From Galeopsis tetrahit (Eukaryota > Streptophyta > Magnoliopsida > Lamiales > Lamiaceae), in contig OY776129.1 of NCBI GenBank assembly GCA_963675135.1, forward strand, positions 60,637,028-60,701,027: 64,000 bases of DNA, given 5' to 3'. The notes under the pieces were generated by a model, which was given only the letters and a program-made list of their open reading frames with translations, did no database searches and had not been told where the DNA came from. Shown here one piece after another: positions 23,045 to 35,315 of the stretch. Made by a program: the position numbers and the translations under genes. Each line of letters starts with the position of its first letter. The first letter of the stretch is position 1.

Positions 23045-25756
23045 AAAATTACTCATTTTTTTCCAATAAAAGCTTCCAAATTCTCATCGTCATTCTGTCT
23101 CAATAAAAACTTTTTTTTTGGATAAACTAATATCTTTTACATTTCATTATATTATTTTCTATTTTAACAACATATATAGCACAAGCACAATGAACTCATG
23201 CAATTTGACGAGTCAATGGTATGAAAAAATGAATGAAATCACATGTTCCACTTTTTATTCCACTATTTTGATGATTGTCATGTGTTATGTTAAAAAATAC
23301 TAATCAACATCTTATAATATTAAGGACGATACGTGTTAAAGATGATTAAATATCAATGAAACATGAAAAGTGGAACCAGAAATCAAACTAATAAAAAAAA
23401 TTAGTTTATATAAATGAAAGGATCGATTAGTTTGTGTGTTGAAAATGATTGATACTCCGTACTTTTTAGTATATAAAGCATAAACTGCTTCTTCAAAGAA
23501 GCACAACAATTGTTTGGTTGCAAATTTGTGGATCAAAATTATACTCTATGGCACATGAGCGAGTGGTGCTCCAAAATATAGGCTTAATCAATTCTTCAAA
23601 TATATATTAAGAATTAACAACGAATATCTTCTATATGGATGGTAGCTGGATCTCCATCAAATCGCCAATTAATTAAAAGATCTTTAAAATTACTCAACTT
23701 TAATCAAGATTTTAATTTCTTAACAAGAATATTTTATCGTGATTTTTTTATTAAAACGAAATAATTACGTTTACATATTTGTTTCTTAATCTTTAATTAA
23801 TGAAATGTCAACATCAATTAAAAAAAAATACTAATTTCACACAATCAAATATATTCAATTAAACATTTATTTTCAACCTAATTATCCATATATCTTAGGT
23901 TAAAATTGAAACTTAAAATCTATTGTATATTTATCTTTATTACTTATATGGGCAAGTAGTTGATACTATGTGAGAATTTTATAGAGAAAAAGAACTTCAA
24001 ATTCAATTCATTTATTATTCTCTAATAAACAACGTCCCTTAATTATTTATATATTTCATGACTAATCTCGGTACTAAAATATGTTTAGGATTCCATCCCA
24101 CCAACCCTATTAATCAAATTTGTGAAGTTGCCCTGTAAAAAAAATATAGTTTGCATTATATATATGTGTGAAGTTGTATAATGATACGTTGCACTATATA
24201 CCATCAGTCGTTTTGAGATTTGTCAATAAAAGGTTGGAGATAGCTTTAGTTCTCATAAATAAAATAATTTTGGGTATGATTTTGAAAGACGTACACTTTT
24301 AAGCAATTTCTCCCTATTAAAGTTGTTATAAAATAAATATGATAAGAAGCAAGTATCAATCTAATGTGGTCCAATCGTATATATAGTACTTTTTAATTAA
24401 GTAATTTTCTTGCTATTAATGGGCCAAAAGCCCAATTTTCATCGGGATCTTGGAGTGGGCCCAGACCCCATGGCGTACCTGATCCAAATAATTATAACAT
24501 TTGAATTAAAAAGCCCAAATTAGCGGAAAATTGACACGTTATAACATATAAATTCAAAAGCCCAAATTGACGGAAAATTGACACTTCAAACTTCTAGTAC
24601 TTTTACTTGTCGGAAATGTGTATTGAATGAAATTTCGGTAAATTTCAAGATTAAAAAAAAAATGTTATAAAAGAAAGAAAGAAATGAATGAAGAAAAAGT
24701 ATATTTTTTTGTAGGCATATCATGTGAATTTGTTGGCATAACAGTAAATGGAAAAGTAGAGGATACAAAGAAACAGTCTTAAATTAACAAACATTTTTAG
24801 CACTTTATACCATCTCATATGATTGTAAAATGTGCATACTGTGTAAATATTGGAGTGTACTATTCATTTTTAATAACTTAAAATTGAGATTGGAGGTCCC
24901 TAATTTTTATTACTATGTAATCGTATACTTTACAAATAATAATTGATCAACACATATGGTGATAAAAAGTTTATGAGTATGAAATAAAACAGCAAATGAA
25001 TTAAAATAGAAGATCATGTTCATAAAATTGGCGATAGGAATTGGGACCCTTGGGAAAGTGCTTCAATTGGCATGCTATTCTCATGATTAATCCAAAACAC
25101 AGAAAAGGAAAAAAGAAATAAATTTTTATCTGTAAATAAATAAATGAATAAATTATCAAAGAAAAGGAAAAAGATCCAAATGTGATTCTTGCTGATCCTT
25201 TATATGTGTAATTCATAGATTGGGTGAAGCTTTATATAAAGTGATAGATTTCCTGTGGTGGAACTTTATTAGATTTTTTATTTTATTTTTGACAAAAAAA
25301 ACTTTGATTAGAAATTCTATTGATCATATACCTCTGAATGAAAGAGATTGAATTGAAAAAGAAATAAAAAATCAAATCCATCGTCTAATATTTGTGTTCA
25401 TGAATCTGAAAACAAGCCTATTCTTTTCATGGGCCCAAACTTATTTCACGATAAAGTGTCTAACTCTGCAGGATTTTTAAACTAGAAAATTTATATAAAC
25501 TAATTAATTTCACACTAGTATATAAGTTTGGATTATTAGACGAGATACAGTTTTTTCATGGTATTAAAATTTATAAATGAATCAATTTCACATTTGTCAA
25601 TGAGTTCAAACTTTTAGATGAGATAAGATTCTTTCAATTTGCACACTTTACGAAACAATATCCCGTCCCATTGGCACCATGCACTGTTTTCTTATCTTTG
25701 AGGCAAATAATAATTCACATGGCTTTCCCTTTCTAGCTAGGCCACTCCTCTTTGTA
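23045..25756. other. Intergenic, nothing coding recognised
   Basis: AT-rich. Between 24420 and 24585 there are several GCCCA words and two direct copies of AAAAGCCCAAATT followed by CGGAAAATTGACAC, about 47 bp apart. No gene is attached to them. Confidence 0.4.
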
Positions 25757-25762
25757 TCTTTA

Positions 25763-25771
25763 TTTATAAAA
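25763..25771 (+). promoter_or_regulatory. TATA box of the small serine-rich-like gene
   Basis: TTTATAAAA, about 106 bp upstream of the predicted 5'-leader intron and 217 bp upstream of the ATG. Confidence 0.5.
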
Positions 25772-25876
25772 ACTCCTCTAACAAGTTGTTGCTGTAGTTT
25801 TCCAACTTCTGCATATAACCATATCCTCACTCAAAAAGCTACAATCAAGAATCACTCATTTACAATTGGCTAGCTA

Positions 25877-25977
25877 GTAAGTTTCTCTCATAAAAAATAA
25901 GCTTGAAATAGATCTGATATCTTACCAGCTTTTTTCTGCCTATAATTGTGATCTGAATTATCATGATTTTATTACAG
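25877..25977 (+). other. Predicted intron in the 5' leader of the small gene
   Basis: Consensus donor GTAAGTTTC at 25877 and a pyrimidine-rich acceptor ending ATTACAG at 25977, two bases before the ATG. Confidence 0.6.
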
Positions 25978-25979
25978 GA

Positions 25980-26216
25980 ATGGAGAAAGACATGAAGGTG
26001 GAAATACCTGCAGAGGGTACTGGTAGTGGGCTTGCAAGGCAAGGGAGCATCACTAAGCAAAACTGCTTGTGCTCTCCAACTACACACGTTGGCTCGTTCC
26101 GTTGCAGGATGCACCGCTCCCCGTCCCTCCAGAGGACCAAAAGCATCGAGACGAAAGACGCAACAACGACTGCTCACTGTGTACCTAAACAGAATAATGC
26201 AGTCAATGCTCAGTAA
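25980..26216 (+). CDS. Small serine-rich-like plant protein, 78 residues
   Basis: Complete 78-residue protein. The central block SGLARQGSI (16-24), then NCLCSPTTHVGSFRCRMHRS (28-47), then PSLQRTKS is the hallmark of a small family of uncharacterised angiosperm proteins often labelled serine-rich protein-like (from memory At1g67910 and At1g24577 in Arabidopsis). Three Cys (29, 31, 42) and a basic, Ser/Thr-rich tail are visible; there is no signal peptide or membrane segment. Function is unknown. The ATG is the first after the predicted leader acceptor. The gene is tail-to-tail with the NPH3 gene, with 0.7 kb between stop codons. Confidence 0.82.
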   Translation: MEKDMKVEIPAEGTGSGLARQGSITKQNCLCSPTTHVGSFRCRMHRSPSLQRTKSIETKDATTTAHCVPKQNNAVNAQ

Positions 26217-26933
26217 TGATGTAATTAAATTATATCATGTGTTTGTTCTCTACTCTTATGATTAATCAATCTATGATGGATGGATAGATAGATTATTATC
26301 AGTAAGATTCTTGAAAATCTTGTTTTTGGAGTTTTCATGATTCTGGAGTAATTTCACCTCAGTTTTCTTCAACTTCATACCAATTTCTTGATCAGTAATT
26401 AGTGATCACAGAGTTTAAGACACCACTATTTTGCTGAGTTTCTTGGAGAGAGTTGTCAAGTATAACAAAACATGTGAGTGTATCAAGAATGACGCCCATT
26501 ATTGGGTTATTTACGTAGAGGGATGGAGAAAATCGAACAACTATACAGTATTTGTCGAGCCTTTATTGCAGCTCGTGCTACTGAATCAGCTACTTTATGA
26601 AGTACAATTGTCACAAATTATACAGAAAAAAACAGCATATCATGTGGAACTACGAATACATAACAAACACAATTATTAGAATACACGTATCAACATTGAA
26701 TTGTACAAATGCATCTTCATAGTTAGCACAATTTTCTCTTTTGTCAAAAATACATATATCTGTTTCCTTAATTATTCTTATTACCGTAGGTTACATCACT
26801 AATTCACAAAAGGGGACTGCTTTTCCTAATGATTACAAGCAGTTGTGCAAGAATTACAACGCTAAAGAAATAGTATTATATACCCTGGCAACAAAGAAGC
26901 ACCTTAATTAACCTGATAAATGAGCAAAAATTC
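26217..26933. other. Tail-to-tail spacer between the small gene and the NPH3 gene
   Basis: Should hold both 3' ends. Open stretch 26431-26679 has no family resemblance and is not called a gene. Confidence 0.4.
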
Positions 26934-29043
26934 TCACTTCTTTTCACTTGTACTCCTACTATTAGGCCAGAACTTGCTGAAGATTCTTTTAGATCTGCTG
27001 GGAATCATACCCAACGACTTCAGTTTAGACGACTTATCCGTGAAATTGTCGTCCAAGTCATCGTTCTCACCCAGCTTCATTTTCAGTGTCGAAACATTAG
27101 TGTTTGGCGACTTTAGCCCTGAAACACTCCACTGATCGTCTGTTTCAGTTTTACGCCCATTTAAGAGTGCCTTGATGTTGTTCGGAAGCTCAGTGACTTG
27201 TCCACCAGCCATTGTAGATCGAGCTTGCTCACAGAAAAGAACTTGGACTATAACCCTCAGCGGGAGCATCTCGTTTTGTGCAGCGTGTATGCACGCTTCA
27301 ACGGATAGCTTCTTGCAGTCCAGTACTCGGCATACCCGTTTTCTTTCACTCTTACTCAGCTCTGGATGCCTCTGCATTGCCATTCAAACCAATCTTTGAC
27401 TATCATTCATCACATATGTAAAGTAACACGACACAACTAATATTTTTCAGTGAATAAATACATACCTTTAGGTAAATGTCAATTGCTTTGTAGAGATGAT
27501 CATGTTCAACCCTTGCAAATTCAGGGATGGCTTCTGCAATTGCTATGAATTTGGAGAGAGGGAGATTCTTGTCCTTGGCTATCTCTTGTAGGAATCCATC
27601 GACGAGCTTAGCAACCTTGAGTTTGGAGCTATGCGACGCAGAAGAAGACCTCCGTCTCTCTTCAAACTCCAAATCAACGCCTTCTGCTGAGCGAGACCTT
27701 CGCCTCTCTAAACGCCCCCCAACCCCGCCGTTTCTAGGAGGGCTACTGCCCCCCTGCAGCATCATGAACTCCTCTAATATAAACTGAAAAACATCCACAT
27801 TGTAAATCGTCCCATTTGTGGACGGTATTAACAAGTCACCAACTGTGGCTTCCTCCAATTGAAGAGCAACCCTTCTTGCTAAATCCGTCTTAGATGACGA
27901 AGACGCCTTTAAAATGTTGGCCGCCTTCAACAACTTCAACAGAAAACTGCAAGAAACCGCCCCTTTCTCACCTGGTAATAAGCTAACAATTGATTCTAAC
28001 AACAACCTATGCTTTGAATCCACCTCACAATCATCACCTTCACCACACATTGATATGCTCGGAAGCCAACGAGACGCGTAGATTCTCAACGCATCACCAA
28101 TCAGATTCGCGGGCACCTTCCCACCAGATTTAATCGCCACCATTGATCTCCAATAAAGATCAATTCCCATTTCAGCTAAATCTTCACCCCACCATCCTTT
28201 ATTACTCTGCTTACTATGCCTATGGCTCTCCGATCCATTAATGCTCGATATATCATCCCGTCCTCCTCCTCCTCCTCGTCTCGAATAACTCTGCGACAAG
28301 CTCACCTTCACTGGATTTGCCGAAACCTTGGAAGCAATTGCCTCAATGCAGCGGCTCGTTATCCCAAGATCCTCAGACAAGATGGGGAGGGCCTTAGTGG
28401 TTTGTAAAGTGACAATTGAGTCCCTCCATCCATGAAGGATGCAAGAATTCAAGAACACCTCAACTTTGTATATCAAGTTACCCTTGTCTACATCTTCTGT
28501 CATTTGAAGATACTCAGCTGCACATCGGATCGACACAATGTTGTAAGCACTGAGAGTGATTGTGATTCCGTAGCAGAATTTAGCGCAAAGCTCGAACGCC
28601 TCGACGCCTCCCGGAAAATCCGACAGTTTTATCAGTTGGATGTGTGAGGTTTCAGGGCTCTCTGAGCATAGACTTTGAAGGCGCAAGCATTTGGATAACA
28701 ATGGAAACTATAGTAATAAACAAAAAAGAACTAGAATCATCAATTTCCTTTTCACATTATGGTTATACAGCAATTGAATGCAGCAGAAGGGAGATGGGAT
28801 TTATTATTACCTTGTGCAGTAAATATCTGCTTCCCTTCACTTGAATAATGAGATCGCTGGACACCTCTGATGAAACAGACCTAAAATCAAGAAACACAAA
28901 ATTAAATAAATGCCTTATCTTTTTCCTTCTTGAATTAAAAAAAAAAAATCACAAAACAAGACAAGACAAGAAAATCAAAATCACCTCACAGCCTCTGTGG
29001 TGTAGAATGTATCGGGTCGAGATCCAAGTTTCATAAACTTCAT
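26934..29043 (-). CDS. BTB/POZ NPH3-domain protein (At1g67900-like)
   Basis: Four exons on the minus strand: 29043-28985, 28880-28811, 28707-27466, 27371-26934; 602 residues, GT-AG introns, phases consistent. The N-terminus MKFMKLGSRPDTFYTTEAVR leads into a BTB domain (about 27-130: HKFPLLSKCLRLQ, FELCAKFCYGITITLSAYN, RCAAEYLQMTED). The NPH3 domain runs from about 215 (WWGEDLAEMGIDLYW) to 508 and includes KHRLLLESIVSLLP, SCSFLLKLLKAANIL, LYKAIDIYLK and AAQNEMLPLRVIVQVLF. A Ser/Arg-rich linker (RRSRSAEG, RRRSSSASHSS) and a basic C-terminus (PSRSKRIFSKFW) follow the pattern of At1g67900 as I remember it. Family members act as CUL3 substrate adaptors or polar plasma-membrane signalling partners in phototropin/auxin pathways; the partner of this clade is not known to me. 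Confidence 0.94.
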
Positions 29044-29946
29044 TTCTGAATTTGTGTAATAATATATGAAACTCACCACACCATATCAGATTCAGTTAAG
29101 ACAAGCAAAAAGCAAATGAAATCTTGTGCTTCACTTTGTTTCTCTAATCTTGACAAATCGAACAGAAATTCAGTACCTTGACGAAACTTAAAGTTAAAGC
29201 AGAAATTAAAAAAAAAGAAAAAGGAAACCAGAATTCTGAACAAGGGGAAAAATCAAGAACCTAAGAGGGATTCAAAAAAAGGTGTAAGCTTGCAATAATG
29301 GCCATGAAATATATATCAGAAAATCAACCACTCCATAAATCATGTCACTTCAGTCAAATTCTTGTACCCAAATTGACATGGACATGCAAAGGGAAATTAG
29401 AAAAAAAATTGTCACACCCTTTAATTAAAACAACAAGAGAAAATAAACAATGTACTAAATACGAGAAAATAGAGTAGAAATCAACCTGATTTTTTTTAAG
29501 GTTGTTTTTTTTGTCTCAAAATAAATTGTGGTTCTTGTTGTTGTTCTACTTTTTGGGGGGTTTAATTTGAGGAGTAAATTAATTTAGTTGCTGTGTTTGC
29601 TAAGCCACCATGGCAGTGGGAAGAAGGAGATGCGCACGTGCTTATCCTGCGCCTACTTGTGGCCCTCTCCCTCATCATTTCCACACCAATTTTACTACCA
29701 TCATTGTTGTATCTTCACCACCCCCTGTTTATTTTAGACAATCACTACTTTATGACCAGTATCCTACGCCTTTTTAAGCATGATTTTCACCAATGAAGCA
29801 AAATCACTTAAATCCCCCTCTGTAGTTTTTCATTTTGATATTTTTATTCTTTTATTTATAAGTTTTTTAAAATATTTTTTATTTTTATAAGCTTTTTATA
29901 TCTTATTTTTTCTGATTAAAATTAAACACCTTTACTATATCTATTA
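29044..29946 (-). promoter_or_regulatory. 5' leader and promoter region of the NPH3 gene
   Basis: A TATA-like AT-rich motif lies at about 29307-29316 on the minus strand, which would give a leader of about 240 nt. A GC-richer patch at 29600-29660 carries GCACGTGC, a G-box core. Confidence 0.4.
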
Positions 29947-30230
29947 CTCCCTCCATCTCAGGAACTTGCACATCTAGATCTAGGATGACATACAATTTAA
30001 GAAATGGGTAAGAAAAGATGTAATGAGTGATGTTTTGAGGGATAGTTTTGTAAAGTTTTATGAATAAAATAAAGTAAAAAAATAGATTGGATGTGGAAAA
30101 ATAATGACATATGGGCAAATTAGAGTATATTTTGAGGGTGAAGGTTATGAAGATATTTTATGGGGGTGTGCAAATTGATATGCGACATTCATTTATAAAA
30201 AGTGTTCAAATTCCTATGAGACGGAGGGAG
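29947..30230. mobile_element. Stowaway MITE
   Basis: Ends CTCCCTCCATCTCA and GAGACGGAGGGAG, flanked by TA. Same subfamily as 5502-5784. Confidence 0.86.
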
Positions 30231-32526
30231 TAGTATTTAATAACTTTTCTTAATTCATGTGCCAAAAGTAAGAAAAAAATTATAGACGAATGAATGGTGT
30301 ATTATTTGAACATTTGTTAAAAATATCAATTTCATACTTAATGGATTTTTTTTTATTTGAAAAACTTGTTACTTGAAATCTATAAAATTGAAAAACTTGT
30401 TACGCCGGTAAGTATCTCCCTTAGAATTCTCTTATTTACACTGTATTATCCTTACACAAAAGTTGTCTTTAATGTCAATAAACCAGAGTATGTGATACAA
30501 ATTATACTAAACTAAATAATTATACAAAGAAATAAACCATTATTATTATATTTTGTTGACAAATAACTGAAATCGCTACTTCAAATATAAAATGTACTAG
30601 TATTATTCCTAAAATTTTCAATCAAGGCTAATATAACTATTCATGTGCCAATCTCTAATATTTATGTGGAATAGTACCGGAATCATCATTCATCCATGTC
30701 GTTTAATCATACCCAATTTGATATTTGTCGTTAGATTTCCACAACAAGTATAATTATTTGAAATTTTATAGTAGTTCATTACTTTAACTAAAGCCTATAT
30801 TTCTTTTCTTTTCTTTTCTTTTCTTTTAATTTTGATTTTTCCTTTTTTTTAAATAATACAATATTCACACTATTTTATCACTACCACGACTATTACTTAT
30901 TTAATTAAATTATCGTTCACTTTATTTATAAGTGGACCTCCACAACCCCATCATACTTTCAACATATTTATTTTATATATAAACTAATCAATATTAATTA
31001 AAAGTATTTGAAGTTAATGAATTTGGACGGATTGAGCATTATTGAGTCAATTTTTTTTTTAAAAAAACATTTAAATAATATGAGTAGATCCGATCCAGTG
31101 TGAGATTATTTTATGATAGGACTGAGTGTAATTTGAATATGACGTTTTAAAACTTTAAAATGAATGAGTGTTAATTTGTATTAGTATGTGACTCAGTCTC
31201 ACTGAGTCAATAAATAGTTAAGTGATTTTTTTTTTCCGAAGCTAAGTGAACTTTTAAAGTTCAAAATTAAATGTAGTGCTATTATATTTTGGTGGTACTC
31301 ATTTTTTAATACGCATGGCCCTTACAATTCATTGCAGTAATGATTTGCTACAATGTCTTAAAACTTAAATTAAGAGATTGTTTCCCCATATCGGGCCCCA
31401 CACATTTCGAAAATAAAATAAAATTAGAGTGTCTTATTATCTACTATCATTGAGTATATCAGTTGGATTCAGACCGAATAAATTAGGATGCATTATCTTC
31501 GATCGATCATAACTTTATATAATGGTCTACATCGTCGAAATTGGCTAATTTTTACGCATTAATGCATGGGGACATGCAAATTTAATGGTCATGTAACTAT
31601 GTAAGGAAAACAAAATTAATATTGGCATGTTACTGCCAACTGGGGTTTTCATTTTTGGCAAAATTTGGGGTACATCCATAATAATTTTGTTGTTCATCTT
31701 ATTATTCGGCTACCACGTGACCCATATTAAAAATAGTTACTTCCTCTTTGAATAAAATCGATTTTGATATGGAATACACCACATGCATAAAATGTATAAA
31801 TGACTTAATATTATTTTAAAAATAATAAAATTAAAGAGTTGAAAAAATAAAGAAATTGGGCCGACTGAGAAGCGGGTTGTCGGATATTCCTTTGATTTGA
31901 TAGTGGTCACAATTTCATCTGTGGAGGGCGGCCGAATAGTACGAAATGAGCTCTAATTTATTTAGGAATAAAATTATTATTTTGAAACCTCAAACAACTT
32001 GTTTCACTTTTTTTTAATGAGGGAATTATTGCTTTAATCTAAAAATTAAAGTAGTATTTAAAAATTAAATAAGCCAAGATTATACTAGCATACGTATCTA
32101 GAAAGAAGATGAGTTTGCACACTGAATTAATGATAATAATTGTAATAATGATTGCACTAACCACTGATTAATTTCTGTGCAGTCACGGATTTTTGCAATA
32201 TTAAATATCTGTATCGTTACAATTCGTTAGTCTGTACGTTTTATATACACCACATCACATGACCACAATCATTTATTTCGCACATATTATTTTGGAATAT
32301 AACTCCTTTAGCATATATAATCATTTTCATGAAATAAAATAATAAATGGAATCTATTAAATAATTTGAGCAGCCGATCGACACTACAATATTCCACATTA
32401 GAAAACTGCACTTAGTCTTGATCTTTAAATCTTTAATTTATACCTTCAATATAATATTGATCGTTCGTTTATAATACTATTCTTCATTAGAAATTATTGC
32501 AATGAGACTATATATCTTACCTTATA
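30231..32526. other. Intergenic, nothing recognised
   Basis: AT-rich, with a (TTTTC)n microsatellite at about 30801-30827. No gene seen. Confidence 0.4.
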
Positions 32527-32729
32527 CTCACCTCGTTTCATAAAGTATGGAATATATTTTTTGACACATTTATCCCTCATTTTTCTCTTTTACTTCTCTA
32601 TTAAATAAATAGATACTGTAGAGATTAATAGAGGTAGTTTAGAAAGATCATTGATACAAATAGAAAATGCAACAAACTATTTGAATTTTTTTTTAAGATT
32701 AAATGCAATAAATTTTATGAAACGGGGAG
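32527..32729. mobile_element. Stowaway-like MITE, short
   Basis: Left end CTCACCTCGTTTCATAAAGT and right end, reversed, CTCCCCGTTTCATAAAAT, flanked by TA. About 203 bp. Confidence 0.65.
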
Positions 32730-33187
32730 TATTGATTTAGTATTACAAGTATAGGAAAGAATGTGACATGTTTCACACAATTTTGTGTGAATATCATACT
32801 TTAGAAAAGGTCAACATAGACTTAATTTGGCAGTTGATGGAGGTTACAATTTTTCCACATTGGATTCTTCAAGTAAAAGAGTCGTGTATATGAGTTGTTA
32901 TCTGTTGGATCAAGTGGTTGAGCGCAAAAATCAATTTAATGAGTGCAAATTGAGAGGTTGCAATTATTTATTGGGGCCCTTTTGTAGATCAACAAACCTG
33001 GGACTCTTAATTATACTTAGCTACGTAATTAACTTATCTAGAGTGTTCTTCATTCAATCAATCTGAATCATGCACATAGGTAATTATATTACATTAACAC
33101 AAATATTAAAATATCTAATGCTCCCACCACATCAATTTATTTGTCATCTTAAGATGTTTTCACACGAATAAAAAAAAATCATTAAAT

Positions 33188-33288
33188 AACAATAAATATA
33201 TGGTTTTTTTTTAATTACATTAAATAAAGTATAGGTAGTGGTGCTCTAACCACTTGAGCTATCCAACTTCGTCAACAATAAATATATG
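33188..33288 (-). mobile_element. tRNA-derived SINE copy 3, internally deleted
   Basis: Body 33203-33273 (71 bp) on the minus strand reads GACGAAGTTGGATAGCTC, then AAGTGGTTAGAGCACCACT, then joins directly to the 3' end TATTTAATGTAATT plus A-tail. Compared with copy 1 it lacks the box-B segment. The 15-bp direct repeat AACAATAAATATATG is perfect (33188-33202, 33274-33288). Confidence 0.85.
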
Positions 33289-33624
33289 TGTAATGTCTTA
33301 TTTTTATCTTTTTATTTTACATAGATGATCATTTAATGTATATTATTAAAAAACAAATATAAGGACACAATTAAAATATACTCCGTAACATTTAATTTTA
33401 GGACAAAATAACAATCATTAAAAAAAAAATCACCTAATTACAAGGACAAACAAAATGGGTGGGGGAAGTACAATCATTAAACCTACTGGAACTGTCAACA
33501 AAAGATAATTAATTGATATACAATTTAAATAAATGATTTATAAAATTTATCTCCCATGATAGCTTTAAGTTGCGTAAGGTTGTCTAATTGGGGAGAATGT
33601 GGCATGATTAGTATTCATCCGCAA

Positions 33625-33626
<2 letters not shown>

Positions 33627-33693
<67 letters not shown>
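33627..33693. repeat. (ATT)n microsatellite
   Basis: About 22 uninterrupted ATT units. Confidence 0.95.
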
Positions 33694-33698
<5 letters not shown>

Positions 33699-34141
33699 AA
33701 TCAATTTATAAAAGATTGTGGCAATGTAGTCATGGTCGGGTAATATGTAGCAAAATAAAATTGATCAAGTATTAGTTTGCAATTTATCCGGATTTGATAT
33801 CTTTAAAAAAATATGTGGAGTTGATATAAGAGCAAAAATAACATTATATTACAACATAAAAGTAAGAGAGTTTGTGTAAGGGCAATATCAATGTCTAATT
33901 TGGAATATGGCTCAACCATGTGTTGGTTCTATCAATGTCTAATTGGAGCATGACTTAGCCATGTCTTGCCTCAATCATGTAGAAATATATATAATATATA
34001 TTTCTTAAATAAAAATCCTACCTATCCACGTTCCTAACGGGGAAAATTAAGCATGCATGCACTAAACTTCGATTTCTTTATGAATCTTAACCTGTATTGT
34101 TATAATTATTATTGAACATTGATTATTTTTTCACCCTGCAT

Positions 34142-34207
34142 ATACATGTAATTATCTAAATACTAATAAAATATATACGTGTAATTATCTAAATACTAAT
34201 AAAATAT
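34142..34207. repeat. Tandem duplication, unit of about 32 bp
   Basis: Two near-identical copies of a unit containing GTAATTATCTAAATACTAAT. Confidence 0.8.
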
Positions 34208-34482
34208 AAGATGAATTACAAAAGAACATTCCAGGTGATTTTATGGCTAAGCTTTGGCCATGATTTTTTTGACTTACGAAAGAAAAAAAAAATAATATAA
34301 AAAATGTGTGCTTAGTACAACTTTTTAGGGGATTTATTTTAATTTGGTGCCTAAATTTAAAAAAGAAAACTATATGGTATAAATATAATACACTTAAAAA
34401 ATTACTTATAAGCGAGTTTAGATTAAAAGATAATACTATAGATTTTGAGGGAATCAATTACATTAATGTGGAACTGAACATA

Positions 34483-35315
34483 ATTAATTAAGGGTAGGGC
34501 TAAAGCAAATGCACAAAAGAGAATGGTTGAGGTAGAATTTTATAATGGTGAATCAGAAACTTTTATTTAGCGCGATCTATCTTTAACGAAGTCAGAGTAT
34601 CGTAGGTATATAGGTATAGCGACTCTTGTGGAAGCAGCTCATGGAGTAGCGGCATGGTTGCAAGCCCGGTAAACCAAAGTACACGGTGTACTTGAGTCCA
34701 GCTATATACAAAATATCACATATATATAGGATAAATAACAAAATACTTAACAAAAGTCATTGTAGTCTAGTGGTTGCGCTTGGATTGCCTTACCACAATG
34801 TTAAAAGTGCAAGTAAAAAAATAATAAAACGTGTAAAATTAATAATAATTTTTTTTAAAAAAATTAGCACCTGAGGTGTATCATTAGCATACACTTTTCA
34901 GTTATAATATCATACATTTTTCAATTATAATAAAATACACTTTTCATTAATAGAACACACATTTTTTTAGTTATAATAACATACACTTTTCATTAAATAG
35001 ATCATACACTTTGCAGTTATAATAACATACATTTTTCATTAATAGATCATACACTTTGCAGTTATAATAACATACACTTTTCATTAATATATCATACACT
35101 TTTCAGTTATAATATCATACACTTTTCATTAAAAATAATGTTGCACTTTTTAATATAGTAACATACACTTTTCATTAAAAAAAAAAAAATACACTTTTTA
35201 GTTATAATAACATACACTTTTTTTAAAAAAAAAATCGAAAAAAAAAATCAAAGTTTGACTATTTGACTAGTCAAAGTCTACTCAAGTACACATACCAGAC
35301 TTTGGCATTAATTAA
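34483..35315. mobile_element. Mutator-like MITE C with expanded minisatellite core
   Basis: Flanked by the 9-bp direct repeat ATTAATTAA (34483-34491, 35307-35315; AT-rich, so weaker evidence alone). The body starts GGGTAGGGC and ends, reversed, GCCAAAGTCTGGTATGTGTA followed by CTTGAG. The same GTGTACTTGAGT sits at about 34687 facing inwards, so the element may be composite. Positions 34893-35220 hold more than ten copies of a unit like CATACACTTTTCAGTTATAA, including three 44-bp higher-order copies (about 34975-35090). Confidence 0.65.

Noticed and set aside
26431..26679. 82-codon open frame downstream of the small gene
   Set aside because: Lies where both neighbouring 3' ends are expected and has no family resemblance.
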